From positions 1 to 7,645 of the forward strand of contig JAAYKT010000093.1 in the NCBI GenBank assembly GCA_012522255.1: DNA of 7,645 bases, written 5' to 3'. The translations under genes and the position numbers were made by a program. A model generated the notes under the pieces. That model had not been told where the DNA came from. It was given only the letters and a program-made list of their open reading frames with translations, and made no database searches. The stretch comes from Clostridiales bacterium (lineage in GTDB: Bacteria > Bacillota > Clostridia > Lutisporales > Lutisporaceae). The number at the start of each line of letters is the position of its first letter. Within the stretch, counting starts at the first letter, position 1. Of this stretch, positions 1 through 6,195 are shown piece after piece.

Positions 1-3000
1 ATGCTTGGCAGGTGCAAGAACTTTATTGGTTCCTTGCTCCAGGTAGTTAACCGTATAGCATAGGCACTTTGCAGTGTAGTAGAAAGTTATTACGTTTCCA
101 CTCATCGCAATTGTTATGGATTTACTTGTCGGTAATACCTTGTTGTAACCTACTATGTCTATGGCGTTTTCGGTAACGACCTTGCCAAAAGTTTGACCTG
201 TCATTGTTTTAGGATCTGCCAATGCCTTGCCAGTATCCTTCTCCAGATAGTTCACAGTGTAAGAAAGATTGGTAATAGGTGTATAGGTCGCCACTACTGT
301 TTCATCTTTTACAACATTCTTGTAGCTTCCATCCCAGCCTGTAAAGGTGTAGCCTTCTCTTTCGGGATCGTCCGGTGGTGTCGCATCTCCGCCGTATCTT
401 ACTGACTCGGTTTTCAATACTTTATCATCATGATCTTTAAAGGTTACGGTAAATTCTACCCTGTCATAATATAGTTTCAGTACTAGGCTTCCGTCTGCAG
501 CTATTGTACCGCTTGCAAATCTATCTGCATGACCGGCGTTTTCGCTGAATCCGGTATAACTTTTTGCCACTGCCGTTACTATTGTATCTGTTGTTCCAGC
601 CTTGCTTTCACTCTCTTCCAAAATATAGCCGTCACCAGCTAAATTCTGTAGGTAGTGTTCCACAGTGTATGCAGTGTCGGTGTTTGCAGTATAATAACCT
701 GTTACGGTTACATCTTCTGCAGGCATTGTCGCCGGTACTCCTGCCCAGCCTACAAAAGTATAGCCTGTTTGGCTTGGTGTCGATACCGCTGTTACTGCCT
801 CACCAAATTTATAGGTTTCTATTGCATGATTCGCATTAGTAAAGAAACTACCTGTTATTGCATAGGTCAGTTTGTAAGTGTTTCTATCATAATAAATCTT
901 CACTATGGTGGTTCCGTCTGCTGCTATAGCCACTTGGTTGAACCCTTTCACTGTAAAGCCGGTATAGGTCTTTGCTTCTGCCGCTGTCTCGGTTCCCGTC
1001 ATTCCGGTAATATTGTCGGTATCTTTTAAAGTATAATCGTCACCAGCTAAATTCTGTAGGTAGTGTTCCACTTTGTATGCAGTGTCGGTGTTTGCAGCCC
1101 ACTGGGCATATACTGTAATATCACTGGTTACGATTGTGTCTGAGTCAAACTTATCTCCCGTACCGCCTTCATTTGGGTACCAACCCATAAACGAATAACC
1201 CAATCTGTTAGGATTCGGTGGCATGTTTGTTTTAAGAGCCGAACCGGATTTAATTGTACGGTGATATGATGATGCATCTAAATAGTTTTCTTCGAAGGTT
1301 ACGGTCACATCATTTTTCTCTGCATATGCAAACCAGACAATCTGAGTTGGTGCAGTTGCCAGTAAAAGTACTGATACCGTATCTTGAGTCCCGTTAGAAT
1401 CATTCCATACATATCCCATATACTTGTATCCAGGGATCTCTGATTTAGCGACAATGTATGTTTTATTATAATCTAAAGGGTCATTTGAATATGTGTTGTC
1501 ATAGAGTCTTTTTGCCAGATCAGGTCTTGCTACTACTATTCCAACTTCACTGATTGGTTCACCCTCATCATTTACCAAGTATCCTTTATATAGGATTTTT
1601 CCTCCGCTTACAGAAACCTCGGGCACCTCGAATTCATCTTCTGCATCTTTTTCATTTATATCTTTATATTCCATAGTTGTTGTGCCATTGGTTGGATACA
1701 GCTTATCCTTTTCCGCTTCGTCTTTTATCATGACTTTATATTTCATGATAGCAGGGTCATCTTCTTTAATTGTTCCTACATCCCATTTTATCTCACCTGT
1801 CGCTGTAATTTCCGCCGTTCCTTGTGGAACATAAATTTCTTCTAAAGAACTCACCAAGTTAAACATTTGACCCATCGGGTCAATAACAATCGCATTATTT
1901 GCTGCATATGCAATCTGTCCTGCGATTTCGTCAAACACATCACTTAAAACATCCAGCTCTGAACTGTTCAGTTCATAATAACCGCTATCCTGACATTCGT
2001 TTAAAACATAGTTCCCATTAGTGCCTGCATTAAGTGCGATAGAATATATCTTCGTACCTTTATCCTTCGCAAGTCCTGCTTCCCAAATTGTTGGGATACC
2101 ATTATCAGTTGGAAATGTTGTCGTCCATGGCCCATGATTATGCCCTGATTCGTTGCAGTATATTTGATACCTATACACTTTGCTTGGAAAACCACCACTG
2201 GCTGCTAATGCATAGTCTGAACCACTGCCAACTATATTATCATAATCCACATTACCGACTTCCGGATCATCATAAATAATATCCGGAATTTGATTTTTTT
2301 TGTGTGTTGACAAGGTTATCCCACTTGCCTGTGTTACCTTATAGCTATATGTCGCCTCACCGTCTCCCAAAAGCACTATTACTTTATTATCAGCAGTTAC
2401 TGCATCTAATAAAATCTGAGCTTGGTGTATGCCGGCTTGAATATTTGTTCCGCCATCCGCTTCTATTTTGCCAATTTCAGTTTTTAGGCCATCTTTACCA
2501 CCATGACCAACAAAGTATGATACTATATGTGCATTTTTATCAAAGGACACCACTGCAATTTCAGTCATACCATCACTTAATAGCAGTTTATCAACAAATT
2601 CCTGTGCCGCCAAAATTGTATTAGCCATTTTTTTACCTTTCATGCTACCGGATTTGTCTATAACTAACACAACCTTGCTTGTTTTCTGAACATTTTTACC
2701 TTCTACAGTAAGCGTGATTTCCCATTGATTTTCTTCCCCTTCAACGGGGTCTGCCGTCTTTATTAAATTTATTGCACCTGGGGCCGGCCATGTTATTTCA
2801 TCTGAATTTGAACTTTGAGCCATCATCCTGTACATTTTTATCAAAGCTGGGTAATAGAAGCCAAGGTTTTCTATATAAGCCTCATCAGCTGTTATATTAT
2901 CGGGATTATCCCCTAAATCCAATTGCTCTTCTGCTTCTGTAACGCCTTCTGCCACTTTTCCGCCGTCTATACCGTCTTGACCGTTTTCTGCTATGGCTTC

Positions 3001-3429
3001 CTGCTCCCCACCGTTTTCCTCCGTTGTCCCTACTTCATCTACTACCTTATCTTCTCCGGCTGTCTCTTCTGCACCATCACCAGCCTCTAAATCTTCCTCA
3101 TCCTTTTCATCTTCGCCTTCCACGGCTTCGCCATCTTCTGCACCAGCACCGTCAACGTCCTCACCCTCTGCTGCTCCTTCTTCACCCGCCTCTTCTTTTA
3201 TGTCTGTATCCTCTGTTGTCATGTCTCCTCCATCTTCTCCCGCTGTTTCATCCTGGGTTTCTACCTCGGCGGAATCCGCATCACCGGCCGGCAATTCCAT
3301 TTTTTCAACTACTTTCCCTTGAATAGATGAAGGATTTGCGCTGCCCTCGGCAAGCGCTGTAATATTGATACTTAGTACCATTATTAAAGTCATTAGTAAA
3401 GCTATTGTTTTTTTATACTTTCCTTTCAT
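1..3429 (-). CDS. Giant secreted vWA-domain surface protein with InlB/MucBP-type repeats (C-terminus off the window)
   Basis: The minus-strand frame is open from an ATG at 3429 to the window edge: 1143 codons, no stop. Residues 1-27 form a signal peptide (KGKYKK, hydrophobic core, cleavage after ALA). Residues about 46-177 are a low-complexity Glu/Asp/Gly/Ala linker. Residues about 250-510 are a von Willebrand A domain with a complete metal-ion-dependent adhesion site: DKSGS at 258-262, Thr328 in GGTN, and Asp356 in GDGE. Cys425 and Cys479 lie in its second half and might form a disulfide. After a beta-rich linker come an InlB-type repeat (about 708-778, ending YAQWA) and alternating MucBP-like and InlB-like units to the edge. 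Proteins of this plan are usually exported adhesins. The anchor (LPXTG, SLH or other) would lie beyond the edge. Adhesive function is inferred from the domains; the ligand is unknown. It lies downstream of the PAS and BTAD genes on the same strand. Confidence 0.93.
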   Translation of the reverse strand, partial: MKGKYKKTIALLMTLIMVLSINITALAEGSANPSSIQGKVVEKMELPAGDADSAEVETQDETAGEDGGDMTTEDTDIKEEAGEEGAAEGEDVDGAGAEDGEAVEGEDEKDEEDLEAGDGAEETAGEDKVVDEVGTTEENGGEQEAIAENGQDGIDGGKVAEGVTEAEEQLDLGDNPDNITADEAYIENLGFYYPALIKMYRMMAQSSNSDEITWPAPGAINLIKTADPVEGEENQWEITLTVEGKNVQKTSKVVLVIDKSGSMKGKKMANTILAAQEFVDKLLLSDGMTEIAVVSFDKNAHIVSYFVGHGGKDGLKTEIGKIEADGGTNIQAGIHQAQILLDAVTADNKVIVLLGDGEATYSYKVTQASGITLSTHKKNQIPDIIYDDPEVGNVDYDNIVGSGSDYALAASGGFPSKVYRYQIYCNESGHNHGPWTTTFPTDNGIPTIWEAGLAKDKGTKIYSIALNAGTNGNYVLNECQDSGYYELNSSELDVLSDVFDEIAGQIAYAANNAIVIDPMGQMFNLVSSLEEIYVPQGTAEITATGEIKWDVGTIKEDDPAIMKYKVMIKDEAEKDKLYPTNGTTTMEYKDINEKDAEDEFEVPEVSVSGGKILYKGYLVNDEGEPISEVGIVVARPDLAKRLYDNTYSNDPLDYNKTYIVAKSEIPGYKYMGYVWNDSNGTQDTVSVLLLATAPTQIVWFAYAEKNDVTVTFEENYLDASSYHRTIKSGSALKTNMPPNPNRLGYSFMGWYPNEGGTGDKFDSDTIVTSDITVYAQWAANTDTAYKVEHYLQNLAGDDYTLKDTDNITGMTGTETAAEAKTYTGFTVKGFNQVAIAADGTTIVKIYYDRNTYKLTYAITGSFFTNANHAIETYKFGEAVTAVSTPSQTGYTFVGWAGVPATMPAEDVTVTGYYTANTDTAYTVEHYLQNLAGDGYILEESESKAGTTDTIVTAVAKSYTGFSENAGHADRFASGTIAADGSLVLKLYYDRVEFTVTFKDHDDKVLKTESVRYGGDATPPDDPEREGYTFTGWDGSYKNVVKDETVVATYTPITNLSYTVNYLEKDTGKALADPKTMTGQTFGKVVTENAIDIVGYNKVLPTSKSITIAMSGNVITFYYTAKCLCYTVNYLEQGTNKVLAPAKH
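631..689 (-). repeat. Intragenic 59-bp DNA repeat, copy 2 in coding order
   Basis: This segment matches 1039-1097 at 57 of 59 positions. It encodes the opening of a MucBP-like unit (NTDTAY.VEHYLQN, then LAGD). The two copies start exactly 408 bp (136 codons) apart, so the repeating protein module is one MucBP-like plus one InlB-like unit. Sequence between the copies is far more diverged than the copies. Confidence 0.9.
1039..1097 (-). repeat. Intragenic 59-bp DNA repeat, copy 1 in coding order
   Basis: This is the partner of 631-689, differing at two adjacent bases that change one codon (AAA Lys here, ACT Thr in the other copy). It lies just after the first InlB-type repeat, at about residues 778-797 of the vWA surface protein. 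Confidence 0.9.
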
Positions 3430-3434
3430 CTTTT

Positions 3435-3442
3435 CACCTCCT
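3435..3442 (-). promoter_or_regulatory. Ribosome binding site of the vWA surface protein
   Basis: On the minus strand AGGAGGTG lies five bases before the ATG at 3429. This is a near-perfect Shine-Dalgarno sequence and, with the signal peptide that follows directly, fixes the start codon. Confidence 0.9.
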
Positions 3443-3512
3443 TTTCTTTGAACTGAATTCGTACTAATCTGTTTTTCTATAAAAAATCAAACAACAATAC
3501 ACGGTACTGCTT

Positions 3513-3549
3513 TTTGATAGTCATAGCATATGGTGTTTTTGTTATCAAA
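3513..3549. promoter_or_regulatory. Inverted repeat upstream of the vWA gene (possible operator)
   Basis: TTTGATA at 3513-3519 and TATCAAA at 3543-3549 are perfect 7-bp inverted arms separated by 23 bp, 84-120 bp upstream of the vWA start codon. The spacer holds a CATATG palindrome. The position fits a regulator site or a structure in the leader. No clear -35/-10 pair is seen beside it, and in AT-rich DNA this could be chance. Confidence 0.3.
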
Positions 3550-3577
3550 GTTTTCAGTAATACTATGCCCAAATTAA

Positions 3578-3742
3578 TCATCCCTTAGTATATAAATCCA
3601 TTATTTGTTTATATTTCCTGACTAAATTTCGATAGGAATTTTTTAACCTTACATAAGCCTCACGGAGTATTAATATAGCGGACCGTGCGCCTACTCCTGC
3701 GGTATTTAATGCTGCCGATAAAACTTTTATTGATATGTTCAA
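3578..3742 (-). CDS. Possible small ORF overlapping the PAS gene stop (unrecognised, 54 aa)
   Basis: A minus-strand frame reads from a TTG at 3742, whose bases overlap the PAS gene's TGA, to a TGA at 3580-3578. The predicted 54 residues are mostly helical and basic, ending in a Lys/Arg/Tyr-rich stretch (RLKNSYRNLVRKYKQ). No Shine-Dalgarno sequence precedes the TTG. The frame is the -1 frame of the PAS gene and could be joined to it by one extra A in the A7 run near the PAS stop, so this may be the displaced end of a longer PAS protein rather than a separate gene. The segment around 3661-3720 is richer in G and C than its flanks. I recognise no family; it may also be non-coding. Confidence 0.3.
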   Translation of the reverse strand: MNISIKVLSAALNTAGVGARSAILILREAYVRLKNSYRNLVRKYKQIMDLYTKG

Positions 3743-4131
3743 ACAGAAATTTTTTTCTTATTTTTAACTAACTTTCCCATTGCTTTTTTATTCCGGGTTA
3801 TATCATTATAGAAAAGCAATAAATACCCATTATCATTGCTGAAGATGGTTATTGAATACCATCTCCCCAACTCCTCGGAGTATTTTTCAAACTTTCTTTT
3901 TGTATTTGGTATTGCATTATAATATATTTCTTTTAGGCCCAATATATCGCTGCTATATTCAAGGCTTATTTCAGATAGCTTTTTACCTAATATTTTTTCG
4001 CTTTTAATATTTATGATCTTTTGCAGATCGCAACTCACACATAACAATATATAGTCAATGAAATTGCCCTTGTCATCTATTAGGGCTTTAAATTCAAGAA
4101 AAAAATCATACTGAGACGAATATTCCATCAT
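3739..4131 (-). CDS. Stand-alone PAS-like sensory domain protein
   Basis: The 130-residue product has the layout of one PAS domain. It opens with FFLEFKALIDDKGNFIDY (about 10-27), follows with the helix that in clostridial PAS proteins reads 'I.G....L.GK..SEI' (about 39-55), and ends with RWYSITIFSNDNGYLLLFYNDIT (90-112), matching the usual 'PAS strand, then DITerkkae' ending. No kinase, GGDEF, EAL or output domain follows, so it may act by protein contact or be a truncated remnant. The start is one of two adjacent ATGs, with a GGGGG stretch about eight bases upstream as the only candidate ribosome site. An A7 run six codons from the stop is a candidate frameshift point. It lies between the BTAD regulator and the vWA gene, on the same strand. 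Ligand and partner are unknown. Confidence 0.75.
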   Translation of the reverse strand: MMEYSSQYDFFLEFKALIDDKGNFIDYILLCVSCDLQKIINIKSEKILGKKLSEISLEYSSDILGLKEIYYNAIPNTKRKFEKYSEELGRWYSITIFSNDNGYLLLFYNDITRNKKAMGKLVKNKKKISV

Positions 4132-4251
4132 TTTTAATACCCCCGAGAAATAAATTTATATATATTCATCATATCTTTGGGACATTTCATATCATGTAAA
4201 GCTCGATTACAACTAAATTTTTTCTTAATATTTATAAATTATATTTAATTC

Positions 4252-4268
4252 ATAAATAAGTTATTTAT
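4252..4268. promoter_or_regulatory. Perfect AT dyad upstream of the PAS gene
   Basis: ATAAATAA, one base, then TTATTTAT: perfect 8-bp inverted arms about 120-137 bp upstream of the PAS start codon. The core AAATAANTTATTT recurs at 6059-6071, upstream of the DUF362 gene. It may be an operator; in DNA this AT-rich it may also be chance. Confidence 0.3.
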
Positions 4269-4293
4269 TAGTTACATCCGAATTATAAATAGG

Positions 4294-4317
4294 CAAAAAA
4301 AATGGCTATGCCGCATT
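4294..4317 (-). terminator. Weak terminator candidate downstream of the BTAD regulator
   Basis: On the minus strand AAT, a two-base bulge and GGC pair with GCC and ATT across an ATA loop, followed by a run of T. The stem is short and bulged but the T-tract is good. It lies about 90 bp past the regulator's stop. If it works, the PAS gene needs its own promoter. Confidence 0.3.
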
Positions 4318-4400
4318 GCATAACACATTTAAGTATCTTTATGTTTTTAATAAAAAGTGGAATAAGGGAATTTTGAGATAGAAAGAGAAGAAATGTATAA

Positions 4401-4420
4401 CAAAGCCTTAGTAGGCTTTG
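4401..4420 (-). terminator. Hairpin spanning the BTAD regulator stop codon
   Basis: CAAAGCC and GGCTTTG form a perfect 7-bp stem with a six-base loop that contains the TAA stop. The downstream minus-strand sequence (TTATACATTTCTTC) is only moderately T-rich, so this is either a weak terminator or a 3'-end stabilising hairpin. Confidence 0.4.
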
Positions 4421-5637
4421 CAAAGTAAATCCTTTTTAATATCCGTGACCAAAGGTTTAAAATCCATGGTAATTTGTTGCTTGTCCAACTTTGTTGCTTT
4501 GCAGAAATCATCCTTTATTCTCTTTTTAATCTTTATTAATTCTCCGTCTTTAGCCTCGTTAAAAAGTACAAGTATCTGACTTTCATTCCAATAAGAATAA
4601 ATATCTCCTTTATTAAGTATCTTTTCAAGAAGTGTTGACATATAATTGAACATTTTATTCTGTTCGGCAAATGTTGTATTTCTGTTTTTATCCAATGTAA
4701 TAACACCTATATAGATTGGTTTTTCACAATTTGTTCCCTTTCTTTTTTCGTTATTGCATAAAAATCTGAAACATTCATTATCGCATAATAAAACTTCTTT
4801 TACAGAATTTCCGTCAATCCTTAACTTGATATCATCAATACTTAAATCTTCTTTTGTTTCATAATAGCTTTCTATTTTTCTGTATACGCTTTTTAGTGCG
4901 GAAGAAGGCCGCACCCCCATATCCTTACTTAGAAGCGAGGTCAAATAATTATAGTGACTCATGGCATTTTTTATTAGTCCAAGGATAAGCATAGCATCGA
5001 TCAAGCATATATGAATAGACTCTTCGTATGATTCTATGGACAAAACTTCCTCACAAAGCTCTATAATACCGTAGTTATCATTCATACATTCAAGTATTTC
5101 AATAATCTTAAAAAATGTATTTATATATAATCTTCGCAAACGGTTTCTTGTAGGTACCAGCCAATTCTCATGGGCATTTATTGACAGATAATGACCTTTA
5201 TATATTTCTATGGATTTTTTATAAAACTCGAGGGATCCTTTTGTATCATAAGACCTAATTTTATCGCCTTCATTGATGTTTTTTTCAAAAACTTCTAAAT
5301 CAAGTTCAGACGATTCACCTAATTCGAAACAATAATATCCGTTTAAAACACTTATATTAAAATATTCGCTTATATCGGCTTTACATGAAATGAGCAGTGT
5401 TTTCAAAACTTGTCTCAATCTAAAAATCTGGGTTCGCAAAACATTTTTGGGATCTCCTGTTTCGATGTCATCGTATAAATTATCAATGATTGTTTCCGGC
5501 AAAAGCAATCTGCCCCTGTATGTTATGAAATACTGGAGCAATCTATAAATCTTGTAAGACCTGTTACTAATCTCTAATATCGATTGGCCGTCAAATTCAA
5601 TATCAAAATTTCCTAATGTATGTATGCTTAGCTTCAT
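4408..5637 (-). CDS. BTAD-family transcriptional regulator (winged helix + BTAD + degenerate GGDEF-like domain)
   Basis: The 409-residue product starts with an OmpR/SARP-type winged-helix DNA-binding domain (about 1-100, recognition region NVLRTQIFRLRQVLK at 65-79). A bacterial transcriptional activator domain of TPR-like helices follows (about 115-258, with ENWLVPTRNRLRRLY near 157-171 and DMGVRPSSAL at 239-248). Residues about 283-400 resemble a degenerate GGDEF domain: GDIYSYWNESQILVLF at 344-359 sits where clostridial relatives have a 'GDv.tRyS.sQf.vLL' segment, and no GGDEF motif is present, so cyclase activity is unlikely. The family activates nearby operons. The start is supported by CGGCGGTGA six bases before the ATG and by the promoter at 5690-5718. 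The gene is visibly more AT-rich than the vWA gene. Regulation of the downstream PAS and vWA genes is inferred from order and strand only. Confidence 0.88.
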   Translation of the reverse strand: MKLSIHTLGNFDIEFDGQSILEISNRSYKIYRLLQYFITYRGRLLLPETIIDNLYDDIETGDPKNVLRTQIFRLRQVLKTLLISCKADISEYFNISVLNGYYCFELGESSELDLEVFEKNINEGDKIRSYDTKGSLEFYKKSIEIYKGHYLSINAHENWLVPTRNRLRRLYINTFFKIIEILECMNDNYGIIELCEEVLSIESYEESIHICLIDAMLILGLIKNAMSHYNYLTSLLSKDMGVRPSSALKSVYRKIESYYETKEDLSIDDIKLRIDGNSVKEVLLCDNECFRFLCNNEKRKGTNCEKPIYIGVITLDKNRNTTFAEQNKMFNYMSTLLEKILNKGDIYSYWNESQILVLFNEAKDGELIKIKKRIKDDFCKATKLDKQQITMDFKPLVTDIKKDLLCKAY

Positions 5638-5689
5638 AAATTATCACCGCCGCAATTTATACTTTACTTCTATTATCAATGTGAATAAT

Positions 5690-5718
5690 ATTATAAGGTA
5701 TTCATCCAGACCTGTAAA
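5690..5718 (-). promoter_or_regulatory. Sigma-A-type promoter of the BTAD regulator
   Basis: On the minus strand TTTACA (5718-5713), a 17-bp spacer and TATAAT (5695-5690) form a near-consensus vegetative promoter, giving a leader of about 45 bases before the ATG at 5637. An inverted repeat, GTAAA-CATA-TTTAC at 5714-5727, overlaps the -35 element and could be an autoregulatory site. Confidence 0.75.
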
Positions 5719-6057
5719 CATATTTACCCATATATGTAATATGCTACAAGATGTTACCGTTATTGATAATATATTGTTTATGTCCTCTTTTTTTTCATTA
5801 TTTCTGTATTTTTGTGGCAGAACATATATTGTTATAATACTTTTAATCTGTATATGTTACATGCAATAAGTCTTGGCGCTTACACACTTATAGCAAGCCA
5901 ATTCAAAATATGTAAATATTTGAACTATTATTTCAGCAAACTTGTCTATATTTGTAGCAAAATTTTTCATTCGACATTTTTTAAATATACTTAGATAGTT
6001 AGTTGTGAATTACAACATAACCCGCTGTTCATGGCAACCATAGCAATTTGATCCTGC

Positions 6058-6072
6058 AAAATAATTTATTTT
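6058..6072. promoter_or_regulatory. Perfect AT dyad upstream of the DUF362 gene
   Basis: AAAATAA, one base, then TTATTTT: 7-bp perfect arms about 125-138 bp before the TTG start. It shares the core AAATAANTTATTT with the dyad at 4252-4268. Functional meaning is unproven. Confidence 0.25.
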
Positions 6073-6132
6073 ACAATCGGTAACAAAACTCGTATGCGTT
6101 GGCAGTGGCAATTACTTAGATTTTGCAGATAA

Positions 6133-6161
6133 TACATATTATGATATTTTTATTGTATAAT
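6133..6161 (+). promoter_or_regulatory. Probable promoter of the DUF362 gene
   Basis: A consensus TATAAT lies at 6156-6161. With a 17-bp spacer the -35 position holds TACATA, a poor match, so the -10 call is stronger than the -35. Transcription would start near 6168, leaving a leader of about 28 bases with the ribosome site. The in-frame ATG at 6160 overlaps this -10 element and so is unlikely to be a start codon. Confidence 0.5.
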
Positions 6162-6181
6162 GTACTTATTACATAATGCTG

Positions 6182-6189
6182 AAGGAGGA
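6182..6189 (+). promoter_or_regulatory. Ribosome binding site that fixes a TTG start
   Basis: AAGGAGGA at 6182-6189 ends six bases before the TTG at 6196. It is a strong Shine-Dalgarno sequence. The in-frame ATG at 6160 lies upstream of it and has no comparable site. Confidence 0.8.
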
Positions 6190-6195
6190 ACCGAT

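Larger units (their letters stand above)
5638..6195. other. Divergent intergenic region, no convincing gene
   Basis: About 560 bp separate the divergent BTAD and DUF362 genes. Beyond the promoters and the dyad listed separately, it contains small dyads: a bulged hairpin with TTGGCGCT and AGC-AA-GCCAA arms (5873-5901) and GTTGT-GAATT-ACAAC (6002-6016). The short plus-strand ORFs here have no ribosome site and no recognisable protein character. I see no tRNA, no riboswitch consensus and no transposon ends. Confidence 0.6.

Noticed and set aside
193..1029. Plus-strand ORFs with many cysteines opposite the repeat region
   Set aside because: They are antisense to the repeat-encoding frame, which is open for 1143 codons from a signal peptide.
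631..1097. CRISPR array or mobile-element repeats
   Set aside because: There are only two copies, 408 bp apart, in frame inside a coding repeat array; they encode homologous protein units.
2993..3326. Two plus-strand ORFs rich in Ser/Pro or Leu/His
   Set aside because: They are antisense shadows of the Glu/Asp/Gly/Ala linker codons of the vWA gene and have no ribosome site or plausible protein character.
3430..3738. Cyclic-di-GMP or other riboswitch in the leader of the vWA gene
   Set aside because: Given the GGDEF/PAS theme I looked for the class I and II consensus elements by eye and found none; the strand with higher G and C content reads as a possible ORF instead.
5811..5838. Second plus-strand promoter ending in TATAAT at 5833-5838
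   Set aside because: The -10 matches, but no acceptable -35 lies 16-18 bp upstream and no gene follows, so it is kept only as a remark.
5624..5994. Two plus-strand ORFs in the divergent intergenic region
   Set aside because: They are AT-driven open frames without ribosome sites; one begins inside the regulator gene and overlaps its promoter.
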